A stretch of 64,000 nt of DNA, from contig OY992539.1 in NCBI GenBank assembly GCA_963921195.1, positions 101,006,964 through 101,070,963 of the forward strand. The letters are read 5' to 3'. Of this stretch, positions 24,301 through 36,352 are shown piece after piece. The first letter of the stretch is position 1. Each line of letters opens with the position of its first letter. Below the pieces are notes generated by a model. It did not search any database. It was not told the origin of the DNA and saw only the letters and a program-made list of their open reading frames with translations. Position numbers and translations under genes: made by a program. Source of the stretch: Pegoplata infirma (Eukaryota > Arthropoda > Insecta > Diptera > Anthomyiidae).

Positions 24301-24756
24301 TATGTTTGAAAGAATCAGTAACAGTGGACCACCAAAAGTGCTAAATTATGGTTTTTTGTTACTTTTTAACAGCGAATATCTCAAAAACGGTATGTGCTAG
24401 AAAAAATTGGAAGGAAGATTTGGATTCAGGAGATTAAACTCTATAAGAATCAGTTGGATATTTCACTGCGAACTTTTTGTTGTTAAACAGTGTAATTATT
24501 GAGCAATAACTCGAAAACAGGATCAGCTAGGATTTTCCAGTTAACGATTTATAATAAAGTATAAGATAAAGAGGAGTGAAATGCCATTATACGATTTTGT
24601 CACCATTTTAACACAACCTAAACTTGCCTACCAAGATTCCAAACAAAATTTCGGCAATACAGTATAGGTTTACTTAAAAGCTTGACCTTTAATGAAATAA
24701 TAAAAAATAACTGACATTTCACCGGAAAAATCCGAGTTTCAGACTATGTTAAACTA

Positions 24757-25210
24757 CACCTAGAAAAGTTTTACAGTAACTATTTACGGTTATTCAAAAA
24801 GTTTTTAGGTAAAGTTTTTTTAAACGTTTTATCGTTTGTTTTTCAATGAAAATAAAATATTGAACGATTTAATAAGTTGTTAAAATAATAAACTACAAAA
24901 GTTACGGAAAAATATTTTTATCAGTTAAATTATTTGTGACTGATTATACCGTATAATTTTACAGAAGTACGGTTTTTGTAGTTTGTTATTCAAAAAATTT
25001 TAATTTTACTTCACAAAATAAAAAATTGTAAACAGTTAAAATAACTGAAATATCGTTTGTTTTTACGGAATGTCTAGTCATTTATTAACGTTTAAAAATA
25101 ACTGAAAAAGTATGTTGTTTCAACATAAATATAAGTAGTCCGTTTTTTAAAAGGAAAAACAATTGTTTTAAACGTTTTTTCAGTTGAATTTACTTACAAA
25201 ATATTTTGAG
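24757..25210. mobile_element. CA-ended element in a palindrome arm
   Basis: CACCTAGAAAAGTTTTACAG at the left and TTACAAAATATTTTGAG at the right, flanked by TA (24755-24756 and 25211-25212). The interior repeats AACGTTT, CAGTTAxxTT and TTATTCAAAAA words. Deleting it restores alignment of the right arm of the 23121-25250 foldback with its left arm. The terminal bases are partly eroded. Confidence 0.5.
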
Positions 25211-25250
25211 TATAAATTAAAACTTAATCCACATCACAAAAACCCGGCCT

Positions 25251-25690
25251 TATTCAGTTATCATTTCTCTATTTATGGTTCAATTCTGATCTGCATATTA
25301 TAAAGAAAATAAGAGAGCTTTTAAAAAAATACTTTGAAATTGTAAAAGTTTCATGATTAAAAAAGACTATCAATCCCATATGGTTGATATGCCACTTAGA
25401 ATGGTGTAGTTTGTTATCGAATGTGCCCCACGGGTAGTATTTTTTTTTTTTTTTTTTTAAATACAGCTTTTTAATAAAATTGTGTTTTCAAAAATAATTT
25501 TTTTGAAGATTATATTGTTAACGAATTTCTAGAAATTTTATTTCTTGGAGATTGTGCTCCGAGGCTTGGGCAGTTGTAAAAAAAATGATAGGATGTAAAA
25601 AAAAAATAATAAAAGGCAAACAAATAAGACAATTTAGAGTATACATTTTAAAATATTAAGCTTCTTAAATCAAAACGAATTTAGGAAAAC
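25251..25690. other. AT-rich DNA, no feature seen
   Basis: No open frame, repeat end or RNA signature stands out. There is one long T-run at about 25439-25458. Confidence 0.6.
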
Positions 25691-25692
25691 CG

Positions 25693-26199
25693 CACTAAAA
25701 AAACCTTGTCAAATTACTAGAAAAAGTCTGTACAAATATTTGACAGTTTTCCTTGTTTTTTTAACAAAAATTTTTCGTCGAAATTTACATTATTTTTTGT
25801 AATTTTATTTTTTTGTAATTTTACAAATTTCCAACTTTTTTTCCCAAAAAAAATCTAGTAAATTCACGAGAATTCCTTGTAAGTTTTATTTTACCAAAAA
25901 GGTTGTAAATTTACAATTTTATTAGTAAAAAGCTTGCAAAATTACAAAAAAGCTAAAAATGTTACTAGGAACTCTAGTAAATTAGGAGGTAGCAAAAAAT
26001 CTAGTAAAATCACGAGACCTCCTTGTAAGTTTTATAGCGTCAAAAAGTGGTAAATTTACAATTTTATTTGTAAAAAGCTTGTAAAATTGCAAAATTATTG
26101 GTAAAAAGCTTGTAAAATTACAAGAAATTCATGTCAAATAGGAGGTAGAAAAAAAAGTTACAAGTTTTTCTTGTCATTTTACAAGGTTTTTTTTGAGTG
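25693..26199. mobile_element. CACT-ended element with TTGTAAAATTACAA words
   Basis: The left end is CACTAAAAAAACCTTGTC and the right end ACAAGGTTTTTTTTGAGTG, with CG duplications at 25691-25692 and 26200-26201. The interior iterates CTTGTAAAATTACAAG and TAGTAAATT words. The non-TA duplication argues against a Tc1/mariner origin. Confidence 0.75.
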
Positions 26200-26432
26200 C
26201 GTCTACTGGTTTAACTTTTACAGCACTCAAAAAAGCGGCAAATGTGACTCTCTCTAAACTAAATTTTTAACAGTTTTTTTAAAATCCTCTTATTGACTTA
26301 TGCGCCTATTCACAAAAAAGTCATATCTCAATCATAACTCATTTTTTTCCATGTGGTTGTTGTAAACAATCATAAATAAAAATCAAAATTTTGTTTGAAA
26401 ATTTCCAAAAATAAAGACCTGTTACCCACATC

Positions 26433-27501
26433 GCACAGTGCCACATTTGGCCAATCTAGCACGACAAAAATCGAAAAAAAAGTTCCCCGATTTTTATGAT
26501 TTGTTTGTATGTATTATAAAACATTCCTAATAACACGGAAATACTCATATAAGAACCAAAGACTATTAAAGAAGACGTTTCACACGGGAAAGTAAATGAA
26601 CCCTCGGGAAATAAGCTAACACGGTGGAGTATTTGCCATCGTTTGCTTTGATAAATTCATTCGCTTTCCAAAATTTCACTAATACACACTCGTATTTTCA
26701 CCAAAATCACTAATACTTTCACGTTTTTCGTATTTAGAATTGCGTAGAAACAAATATAATTGACAAATGTTCTTGAAAGTGAGCTTACTTGTATTTTAGT
26801 GAATGGGAAAATTTGAGTCCTGGAACGACTGGACACCCTTTGATAAGAACTATAATTCTATTCGTTATTAAGATGTGGGTGCATAAAGTTGCATCTTGTA
26901 AAATCCTGAAAGTAGTGTTCATTATTTCGCATTAATTTAGTAGATTTTAAACTGTTGTAACTTTTTAACAAAAAAGGATAATTTACACTCTTTTTTGGCA
27001 ATTTTATAGGATATTTAAAGGCTTTAAGTCATATCTTTTCTTCTTTTTTTAAAAATTTTTTTCTATTTTTTATTAAATTTTTGACATAATAAAAATTTTT
27101 GAAAAGAAAATTATTTATTTATTTTTTTTTTTATGAAATAAAACTTTTGTGTTTGGTCTCTATTGGTTGCCGGACTTTTTCAGACGTATTGACCATTATC
27201 CATAGTACTTATTTCAACGGCTAACTTTTGCGACCATCTGCAACGCCGACTACAGTGGGGCGATATGTAAACCTTGTTTTTACATATTTTTTAAACATAT
27301 TTTTTAAAATTGGGCATGGCAGTTGTCTGACCGCCCCCTTTTTTTGTGATATTATTTCTACAGTCCTTCATAGTATATATACCAAGTTTAAAGAAATTAC
27401 AGTCAGTTGAAAGTCAAAACGAACATTTGTACCGAATTTTCAGTCAATATAAATAAAATTGGATTTTTATCGTCCTAGATTGGCCAAATGTGGCACTGTG
27501 C
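26433..27501. mobile_element. Foldback, GCACAGTGCCACATTTGG ends
   Basis: Inverted ends GCACAGTGCCACATTTGGCC and GGCCAAATGTGGCACTGTGC are flanked by ATC (26430-26432 and 27502-27504), a 3-bp duplication. An outer inverted pair, GCCTATTCACAAA near 26310 and CTGTGAATAGACC near 27617, encloses it. Only composition-driven frames are present. Confidence 0.7.
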
Positions 27502-28407
27502 ATCGTCTCAAAATTGACAAATAATTTCAAATTTTGAGACTTTTTATTATTGTGCTTACAACAAACAGAGGGAATATGAAGTTTGAAAATAATAAAATTA
27601 GTCATAACCAGTCATAACTGTGAATAGACCTGTTAAACCCCAAAGAAAGAAATAAATTTTATTTATTTTTCTTTCTGAAATTTACACCCCAATTTATTTG
27701 TTTCCTCAAATTTCGACAATTTTTAAACAAAATTGTCCATTATCGCTTAACAGCATCAAAGGCGATAATCAGGTTAAGAAATTTTTCTGTGTAGAATAGA
27801 TAAAGCATTTGGTTGAAAAAAGTAGTTTTTATTTAAGTAAGTCTTCTTTAAAAATTTGAAAAGTTTGCAATATCTCGAAAACTTTTCTATTTTTGAACAC
27901 TTTGACTTCATTTTTGGATTCAGCGCACACACAGAAAATAAGTTAGTTGGAAAACGATTAAGACTTTAAAAAGTCGATTACTGAAATATAAATTTATTTG
28001 TAATTATATAATTTCTTTTATAAGAAGTGTTAACCAATTGTTGTAACTCAATGAATTGCATTTTAACTAAATTAAAGTCCTAACAATACTATTATCGGTT
28101 GACAAGACTAACAACAAATTTAAAAAATCCTTATTAAAATAATTAGCCGGTACAATAGTAAAAAAATATGTTATTGGTCACAGAAATCAATAATATGTTA
28201 TTACAAAATATTTTTAGATCCCTGCATTTGAAATGTCAAATAAAATAAAAATATATTCAATTAAAAAAATTAAAAGTTTATTTCCATAAAAACTTTAAAA
28301 AATTATTTAAACAATTTAAAAAAGAAGAAATTCGAATAAAACTGCGAAAATCATCGCATATTCATGTAAGTTTTACAATAAGTATAAAAAAAGCATTTCA
28401 TTGACAT

Positions 28408-28871
28408 TAGAGATGGGCGCGTGAGTGGATTTTGACTCACACTCACTCAAGCTCACGCAAAAAATAATCGAATCACTCACTAATCACTCACGCAATTATT
28501 TTTTTTACTCACACTCACTCACATTCACGTGAGTAATAAAAAAACTTACTCACGCTCACGCGTGACTCACGCCAAATTCAATCACGCTCACGCGTGAGTC
28601 ACGCAAAATCTACTCACGCAATAAATTTTCTTACCAAAAAGAAAAAAAAAATTTTTTTAATTTTTTTTTACAAAAAATTAAAAAAAAAATTTGGCAAATC
28701 AAAAAATCTAATCACGCAAAAAATAAATGACTCACTCACTAATCACTCACTCAGATTTTTTTTCAACTCACAATCACTCACAATCACGCGTTGAAAATCA
28801 CTCACACTCACGCGTGATTCACTCGTGATTCACGTGAATCACGCAAATCACGTGACCAGCGCCCATCTCTA
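28408..28871. mobile_element. hAT MITE, TAGAGATGGG ends
   Basis: The ends are TAGAGATGGGCGCGTGAGTG and GCGCCCATCTCTA, with a perfect 8-bp duplication ATTGACAT (28400-28407 and 28872-28879). The interior is dense in CACTCACG and CGTGAGT words. A second copy is at 46076-46526 and a relative at 61350-61825. Confidence 0.9.
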
Positions 28872-28945
28872 ATTGACATAAACATTTTATAATCTTGCAG
28901 TTTCATAGTCACCAATTCCAATTACATCTCCCTCAATAGCCTTTA

Positions 28946-29014
28946 GAACGAAATGGCTTAGAACGAAATGTTATCGAAATGTTATCTTCAGGCTTAGAAC
29001 GAAATGTTATCTTC
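28946..29014 (+). repeat. Short tandem repeat of CTTAGAACGAAATGTTATC
   Basis: Three imperfect copies of the 19-mer lie side by side. From 28880 to 29225 nothing else is seen. Confidence 0.7.
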
Positions 29015-29372
29015 TATTGTGCATTGATGACTATGTGTAACATGCCGGCTTGGAATAGGAGTCCTAAGATGGCTGTCATATATTTATTAATGGATCTTTA
29101 AAATCCTAATAGAAAGGACGAACATACATATCTGGAACTGCCTTTACTCCGAAAAACTCAAATGATGGGCCATTAAAATCATCATGTTTATATAGACAAC
29201 AAGTTGGGTAATTTTTTTAAAATATAGTACACGCAAAATGCCTCAGTATCTGAAATTTTTTCTATCAAAAAAAAGTGTCAGAATCAAAGTATTTTCTATA
29301 GAAAAAATGTCTCAGAATCTCAGGCTTTTCATATAGGAAAAATTTCTCAGAATGTGAGGCATTTTCAATAGC

Positions 29373-31065
29373 AACAAGTAGAAAAGTTAAATTCGACTTT
29401 GCCGAATCTATAAATACCCTCCACAATGCATTTTTTTAAAGGATAGTACCCCAGCAAAACTTAGATTACCAAATAAGGTATAAAATAAGGTATAGGATCT
29501 CTTATTTTATACATTGCAGCATTGATGATTTTAACAGGCGATGAGACTAAAAGTAATGCATCCACATTATCACAAAGAATACCAGTAAGGTATAAAATAA
29601 GTCATAAATTTATAACGACGAATACGAGTAAGGTATAAAATATGTGATATTTTATAGGTTACCAGAAATGAAATAATATAGCATGCCAGAAGATAATATA
29701 TAAGGTGTTACGAGTAGTGAAAAAGTAATTTTTGTATTAAATTTACTCACGTGATTGTAATTGAGTGTAAGTAGATAAAATATGCTCGTGAGTGTGTGTC
29801 GTTAGAAATTTCCTGTCGTGAGCCCATCTCTGGTTTAAATTTATGCATTTTTTTATAAAATTATTATTTTTTATGTTATTGTAATGCATTATGCATTCAA
29901 TTATAAATAATGCATTATTTCAAACTTTCAAATAATACATAATGTAACCAAATATAAGTCATCCATGATTTAATGTTTAGAAATAATAAATATGAAATAA
30001 TTTTTTTCCAATAATCATGCATTACGTAGCAAATTATTAGTAGTGCACTATTTTTCACTTTAAAATAATACGTTGTGGAACAAATGTTTGGTAAGACATC
30101 CTAAAATAATGCTACAAGTAAGGTATATACATTACCTGGTAATGTGTTATATAATCACTACCCATTACCAAAGTTTTGCTGGGACATTTTTTAACGTGAA
30201 AAAATTAACAATTTTGGTTAGAAATATTTTGTTTTGAGTAAAACTATTTTTTGTCATTTTTTAAAACAAAAAAAAAAAAATACTAATTTTTTTTTGAGTG
30301 TAAAATTTTTTTTGAGTGTAATGTTTTTTTTATTTTAAAAATATTTCTGAATGAATGCACGTACGAATGTACACAAAATATTGTAATTTTTGTAAAAAAA
30401 AATATTTTTTTTTTGAGTGTACAATTTTTTTTAAGTGTAAAATTTTTTTGAGTGTAAAATTTTTTTCCAGTGTAATTTTTAAGTTACCAATGCTTTTAAA
30501 ACTAAACGAGTTTAAAAAGCATTGCTTTAAAACTAAACAAGTTTGAAAAGCATTGTTAGGTTACCACCAATGCTTTTAAAACTTGTTTAAACACATGGCA
30601 TTTAAGATGAAACTAATCTGAAATTCAGGGTTTAACTTATAACTTTAGAACCACTGGACCGATTGAGCTGAAATTTAATACCAAACAGGCCTAGGGAACG
30701 GCAAATATACATGTTAAGCTTCTGCAGTCTCATTATTGTCTTTTAAAAGTAATCATGTTTTTTATCTCGTAAATTCGCGAAACACCCTTGCCGAAATTTA
30801 CTCTTTTGCTCATAACTTTTGAACCACTGGACCAATTTGGCTGGATTGCAATACCAACCTGACCAGGTAAATTCCAAAAATATATGCCAAACTTCAGTAG
30901 CCTCTAGGACGGACGGACGGACGGACGGACATCGCTAGATCGACTTAAAATCGATCGAGGATCATGAATATATATACTTTATGGGGTCCTAGACCAATAT
31001 TTCGATGTGTTACACACGGAATGACAAACTTATATATACCCTCTATCACTAGAGTGGAGGGTATA
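29373..31065 (+). mobile_element. DINE/mini-me-like element, interrupted
   Basis: The 5' end has the hairpin ATTCGACTTTGCCGAAT, then ATACCCTCCACAATG. The 3' part has GGACGGACGGAC (30908-30930), CTTTATGGGGTCC and the terminal hairpin TATACCCTC...GAGGGTATA. It interrupts the degenerate 35-bp satellite. A CCCAGC-ended element (29450-30183) is inserted near its 5' end. Confidence 0.65.
29450..30183. mobile_element. CCCAGC-ended element with AAGGTATAAAATA words
   Basis: The ends are CCCAGCAAAACTTAGATTAC and TACCAAAGTTTTGCTGGG, flanked by AC (29448-29449 and 30184-30185). Comparison with intact DINE copies confirms the empty site. The interior iterates AAGGTATAAAATA and AATAATGCATTA words. Confidence 0.7.
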
Positions 31066-31259
31066 AAAATGTCTCAAAATCTGAGACTTCTTCTATAGGA
31101 AAAATGTCTCGAAAACTGACACTTTTTGTATAGGAAAAAATGTTTTAGAATATGAGACTTTTTCTATAGAAAAAAATCTCAAAATCTCAGTCTTTTCTAT
31201 AGGAAAAATGTCTCAGAATCTAAGACTTTTTCTATTGAAAAAATGTCTCAGAATCTCAG

Positions 31260-31990
31260 AAAAAGTCTCAGATTCTGAGACATTTTTTCTATAGAAAAAG
31301 TCTCAGATTCTGAGACATTTTTTCTATAGAAAAAGTCTCAGATTCTGAGACATTTTTTCTATAGAAAAAGTCTCAGATTCTGAGACATTTTTTCTATAGA
31401 AAAAGTCTCAGATTCTGAGACATTTTTTCTATAGAAAAAGTCTCAGATTCTGAGACATTTTTTCTATAGAAAAAGTCTCAGATTCTGAGACATTTTTTCT
31501 ATAGAAAAAGTCTCAGATTCTGAGACATTTTTTCTATAGAAAAAGTCTCAGATTCTGAGACATTTTTTCTATAGAAAAAGTCTCAGATTCTGAGACATTT
31601 TTTCTATAGAAAAAGTCTCAGATTCTGAGACATTTTTTCTATAGAAAAAGTCTCAGATTCTGAGACATTTTTTCTATAGAAAAAGTCTCAGATTCTGAGA
31701 CATTTTTTCTATAGAAAAAGTCTCAGATTCTGAGACATTTTTTCTATAGAAAAAGTCTCAGATTCTGAGACATTTTTTCTATAGAAAAAGTCTCAGATTC
31801 TGAGACATTTTTTCTATAGAAAAAGTCTCAGATTCTGAGACATTTTTTCTATCGAAAAAGTCTCAGATTCTGAGACATTTTTTCTATAGAAAAAGTCTCA
31901 GATTCTGAGACATTTTTTCTATAGAAAAAGTCTCAGATTCTGTGACATTTTTTTCTCAGTCTCAGATTCTGAGACATTTTTTCTATAGAA
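31260..31990 (+). repeat. Second block of the 35-bp double-palindrome satellite
   Basis: About 20 units of GTCTCAGATTCTGAGAC joined to TTTTTCTATAGAAAAA through an AT spacer. Degenerate units extend to about 29230 on the left (across the DINE-like insertion) and to about 32420 on the right, partly in inverted orientation (32020-32160). The spacer base distinguishes it from the block at 19195-21990. Confidence 0.93.
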
Positions 31991-33061
31991 ATTCTGAGAC
32001 ATTTCTATAGAAAAAATGTCTCAGAATTTTTTTCTCAGTCTCAGATTCTGAGACATTTTTTTCTATAGAAAAAATGTCTCAGAATCTGAGACTTTTTCAA
32101 TAGAAAAAATGTCTCAGAATCTGAGACATTTTCTATCGAAAAAATGTCTCAGAATCTGAGACTTTTTCTATAGAAAAACTTTTAAGAATTTGAGAATTTT
32201 TCTTCACAAAAAATTTATTAGAATCTTAGACTTTTTCTAAAGAAAAATATCACAGAATCTGAGACCCTTTTGAAGAAAAAAATTTTTCTTTAGAAAAAAT
32301 TTTTTAGAATCTGGGACTTTTTTGAATTTTTTCAATTAAAAAATTCTTAGATTCTGAGATATTTTTTATAGAAAAATTCTCAGATTTTTTTTTTTTAAAA
32401 ATTCTCTGAGCATTTTTTTATAGAAAAATTATTTTATAATTTTCAATAGTAATAATTATTGCGTGATTATTTATTTATTGTATTAGATGTATTCATTTCG
32501 CTTGTTATATTGTAAAATTTTATTATCTTTAATTAATAAAATTGTTTACAAAAAAAAAATTAAAATTTTATTTCAATGGAAACAGTGTATAAAAAATATT
32601 GATTGTGGCAACCGTATAACGCTTTTTATAATTCGATCACTCTGACCAATGTCAATTTTAACATAAAAATATTCTGCGGTTATAATAGCATTTACCGGTA
32701 GAGGCAACTGAATTATCAGCAGAGGCAACTGAATGTAGTGATAGTTCGTGGAACCGCAAAAATTCAGTTGGCAAAAAATTCGGTTGTTGCAAATGAATCT
32801 GTTTTCTGTGTGCAGTTTTAACATGGATTGAATTTTTCTTTTTTTATTTTTAATTTATTGTAATTGAAACCTGTATCATTACACCGTTTAAAGACGGATG
32901 GATATCGCTATATATATGTGTTCCTCTAACTCCCATTGGAGCATACACGGAAAAAAAATTACCATTTTTAAAGCATGTTGAACTTAATTTAAAAAAAGAA
33001 GGGGATGCGAGATCTCCAAAAATATTAATTCTTCTTCCAAGTATATTTTTTCCTAAAACAT

Positions 33062-34898
33062 CCCAGCTGAAATTTTGCTGAACTGGCAGCAGCTTTTGGA
33101 AAGGAATCCCGAGTCAAGTAGCACTTCCAAACGTGCTGAATTCATGCATGATTCTCTAAGGCGATGTCCCACTTTAGAGCGCTAGTTGGATACACAGAAA
33201 AAGCGCTCTTAACCCATTTTGATCCTCTGTTCGATTTTTCGAACAGTAGATAAAAAAAAATATTTATGTATGAAAGAGCTGGAATTTCGGGTAAATGTGG
33301 TTATGAATGTTAAGTCTCATCTTTCTGGAATTAAAAAAAAATATACCCGCTTGACCACCGCAATTTATATGTCCCTTAATTACAATGCAAATCATCACAG
33401 AAATTGTTTCAAGCAAAAACGAAAATTTCGATTTTTGGCTTTTAATTTTTTTGACTAATTTAAAATTTTTCTAGATTTAATTTATTATTAAATTCCAATA
33501 ATTTGAATTATTTTGAAACTATTTACTTTGAAAATAATCAAATATATTAATAAAATAGCAAATAAATACAAATATTAAAATTGCATAAAAAGTTGGAATG
33601 CAGGCTTTTCTGGGAAAACGGCACATTGAAAAATTTTTTTGACGGGATTTTTGAGATCAGCGGGTGCTAATTACCTTAAAAAAGTACATTTTTCCAAAAA
33701 AGAAAAATAAAATTGAATCTTGGTCCAAAATGGGTTAAGATGTACTGAAATCACGTGTCTTTAGAGCGCTGATTAAAGCATACTTTTATAGCGCTGATTA
33801 AGCGCTATAAAGATGCAGGGAATTCATGTATCTTTTCAATGAATTTTCTGGAAAGAGTTTAGAAAATTTTGAAATAGAAATTTTTGAAACACAATTGGAA
33901 ATTTCTAAAATACACATGGAATTTTTTTAAAATTTAAATGGAATTTTCCTAATAGCAAAAAAAAATTTGAAAATTTTGAAATCAAAATGGAAATTTTTAA
34001 AATACAAATGGAATTTCTGAAAAGTATTTAGAAAATTTTGGAAATACAAATGTAAATTTCTTAAATATAATTGGAAATTTTTGAAATATAAGTGGAAGTT
34101 TCTGAAATAGAAATTTAGGAAATATAATTGGAAAATTTTTTAAATATAATTGTAAATTTTTGAGTTATAAATGAAAATTTCTTAAAAATAATTGGAAATT
34201 TTTGAAATATAATTGGAAATTTTATAAATATAATTCGAAATATAATTTGTATTATTATAAATTGTTTTTAAAAAAACTGAAAAATATTTTAAAATCTGCA
34301 AACATTTTTTGAAATACATATGTATTTTTAAAAATTTTGGCAACATTTTTTTGATTTAAAAAAAATAATAATCTAGATAAATTACAAGAAAAAAGTTGTA
34401 AGAAAGAGAAAAAAATGTAAAAATGAGATAAAAAACATACCAATAAATGAAAAAATATGCAAAAAAGTTAAAACAAATGTATTTTAATACATGTGTTTTT
34501 TCGTTAGCAGACTGTGTTTAATCCAAATCGGTTTATTCTTTGAAATAACAAAAAAGCATTTGCTGTTTTTTGGTTAGCCTATTTATCATCATTCAAAATG
34601 TGTTAAATATGTTATGATTGAAGCACACATGCAATAATGATGCAGTGAAATCATCTGTCTTCGTCCAAAACTCATACTTTTTCATTCAAAAAGTGTTAAA
34701 AATATTAAAAAGGAAAGCAAGTCTTAAATTTTATCAGAAAATAATTTTAAATTGTAAGTTTTATATAAAAAATCTTAACAAAAAATTAAACTTTTTCCCC
34801 CTTACTTTTACTGCATCCTTAAGAGCGCTCTTTGGATGCGCTTTGGTATGCTATAAATAGATGCTGTGTCGCCAAAATCTCGATTTATTTCTGCTGGG
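33062..34898. mobile_element. CCCAGC-ended element with AGCGCT words
   Basis: It begins CCCAGCTGAAATTTTGCTG and ends GATTTATTTCTGCTGGG. The edges repeat AGCGCT and TTAAGAGCGC words (33170-33205, 33775-33810, 34818-34840). The flanks do not give a clean duplication. From 33830 to 34250 it also has short GGAAATTTxTGAAATA repeats. Confidence 0.4.
33213..33734. mobile_element. piggyBac-type MITE at TTAA
   Basis: Ends CCCATTTTGATCC and GGTCCAAAATGGG are bounded by TTAA (33209-33212 and 33735-33738). At 522 bp it has no transposase. It interrupts an AGCGCT-word stretch of the surrounding element. Confidence 0.7.
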
Positions 34899-35595
34899 TT
34901 AGTAATGCATTTACTTAAATATATCTTAAAAGTAAGTAAAATCGCACTTAATTTAAGTTTAATTGTTTTTATCCAGAGGAAAAATATTTTTTTAATATAA
35001 GTAAAAATTTCCTTAAAGTTACGGATTCTGTGGACCCTATGGAGTCCCAATGTGAGGACCCTACGGGCCCCAATATATGGGGTCGGCCCATGAGTAAGGG
35101 CGTACACTATTATAGGGTCACTACTGATTTTGATCCAAAATTTCGGTCAGAATCGCTCTATCTTGCTTAGTTTTCGAGATATGGTTGGATTGAAATTTAG
35201 GGCTTCATGGGGTCTCCAGATAGGGCCCCCAGATGGGGTCCCCAAAATACCTAAAGTATTTTTTCCTTCAGTTAAGTAAATTCTTTCTTAAACTGATTAA
35301 GACATGGATCAATTTCAATGAAATCAATAAAATAAAGACTACTTTTTTCTTAAATTAAAACAAAAATTGATTAAGTTAAAGAAAATGGGTTTTGAAATTA
35401 AAGATTAGTACTTATTTGATTTAAGGTCTTGAAAATGTCTATACTATTTTTAAGTAAGTTACGTACTTATGTATTTTTTTGCACACAATTTATTTTTTGT
35501 TTTCTTTTAAGTAAAACAAAATTTTTTAATAAACCCTTTTTTTTCTTAAATGCAATCAATTCACCATAAATAAAAATAATATTTAACTTAATTTA

Positions 35596-36173
35596 AACAA
35601 GCAAAACAGTTAAATTCGGCCTTGCCGAATGTAGTGATACCCTCCACAATTTCTAAAAGAGTATTGTAAAAACTTTATTTAAAAGGAAATTACTTTTGAA
35701 AAAAAAAAAATTTCAGCGAAAAAAAAATTTGGTAAAAAAAAATCCGCGATTTTTTTTTTGTCAAAACATATGTTTGTACTTGTTTAAATACCATTTGGTG
35801 TTCAATTATGTTCGCATAAGTCAATCAACAGCCGAATTAAAGCATTTTGTATTTTTAGGTTATATTGAATGTACGAAAATTTTTTAGGTGTCCTTACATT
35901 TTCGTTCATAACTTTTGAACCGATAAATCGATATCGGTCAAATGCAATACCAAACTTCTCGGGAGAACTTCCAATAAACATGTTAAGTTTCAGTCATCTC
36001 CGTGTAATATTTTGGCCGTGATCACCATTTCCACTGACAGACGATCTTTAAATCGATCGGTGATCATGAATATATGTATATCTTTATGAGGGTCCCAGAC
36101 CGATATTTTAATGAGTTACAAACGGAATGACAAACTTATATATACCCTCTATCACTAGAGTGGAGGGTATAAA
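35596..36173 (+). mobile_element. DINE/mini-me-like element, short uninterrupted copy
   Basis: The 5' hairpin ATTCGGCCTTGCCGAAT with GTGATACCCTCCAC leads, through 'cataacttttgaaccgataaa', to the terminal hairpin TATACCCTC...GAGGGTATA. The GTCY run is reduced to GACAGACGATC. This 578-bp subtype (GGCCTTGCC) recurs at 911, 38964 and 40044. Confidence 0.65.
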
Positions 36174-36352
36174 AATCAATGTAAGAAAAACTCTTGTGCT
36201 TTTTTAAGTATTTGCATTTCTTCAAGTTTATTTTCTTTGTTTTAAGTAAAACCACCTTGTATTAAGATAAGTTGAAGTAAATTCAAAAAAAAATTGTTTA
36301 CTTTAATTAATAACATTGTTTATTTAATTTCAGTATAGTTATTTTTTTAGTG

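Larger units (their letters stand above)
23121..25250. mobile_element. Large foldback, AGGCTGGGTTTTT ends
   Basis: The left arm starts AGGCTGGGTTTTTTGAATC and the right arm ends CACAAAAACCCGGCCT. Arms pair through TAGTTAATCTGAAAAC/AGACTATGTTAAAC and ACGTACCGTTTATGAGATAT/AATATCTCAAAAACGG. A second hairpin lies inside the left arm at 23575-23670 (ATGTTCCGTTTTTGAGATAT and its complement). The centre holds 23729-24300, and the right arm holds 24757-25210. Confidence 0.6.
27928..32812. mobile_element. CACACAG-ended element hosting satellite and insertions
   Basis: It begins CACACAGAAAATAAGTTAG and ends AATCTGTTTTCTGTGTG, flanked by CA (27926-27927 and 32813-32814). The edges repeat CAACTGAAT and AGTTGG words. 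Inside are a hAT MITE (28408), a DINE-like copy (29373-31065) and the second 35-bp satellite block. The span is inferred from the ends only. Confidence 0.5.
32946..36352. mobile_element. CAC-ended element with TTACTTAA words
   Basis: CACGGAAAAAAAATTACC at the left and AGTTATTTTTTTAGTG at the right, flanked by TA (32944-32945 and 36353-36354). Right of 34900 the interior repeats TTTACTTAA, AAGTAAA and TTAAGTAA words. Elements at 33062-34898 and 35596-36173 are nested inside. The two ends are only moderately similar. Confidence 0.45.
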
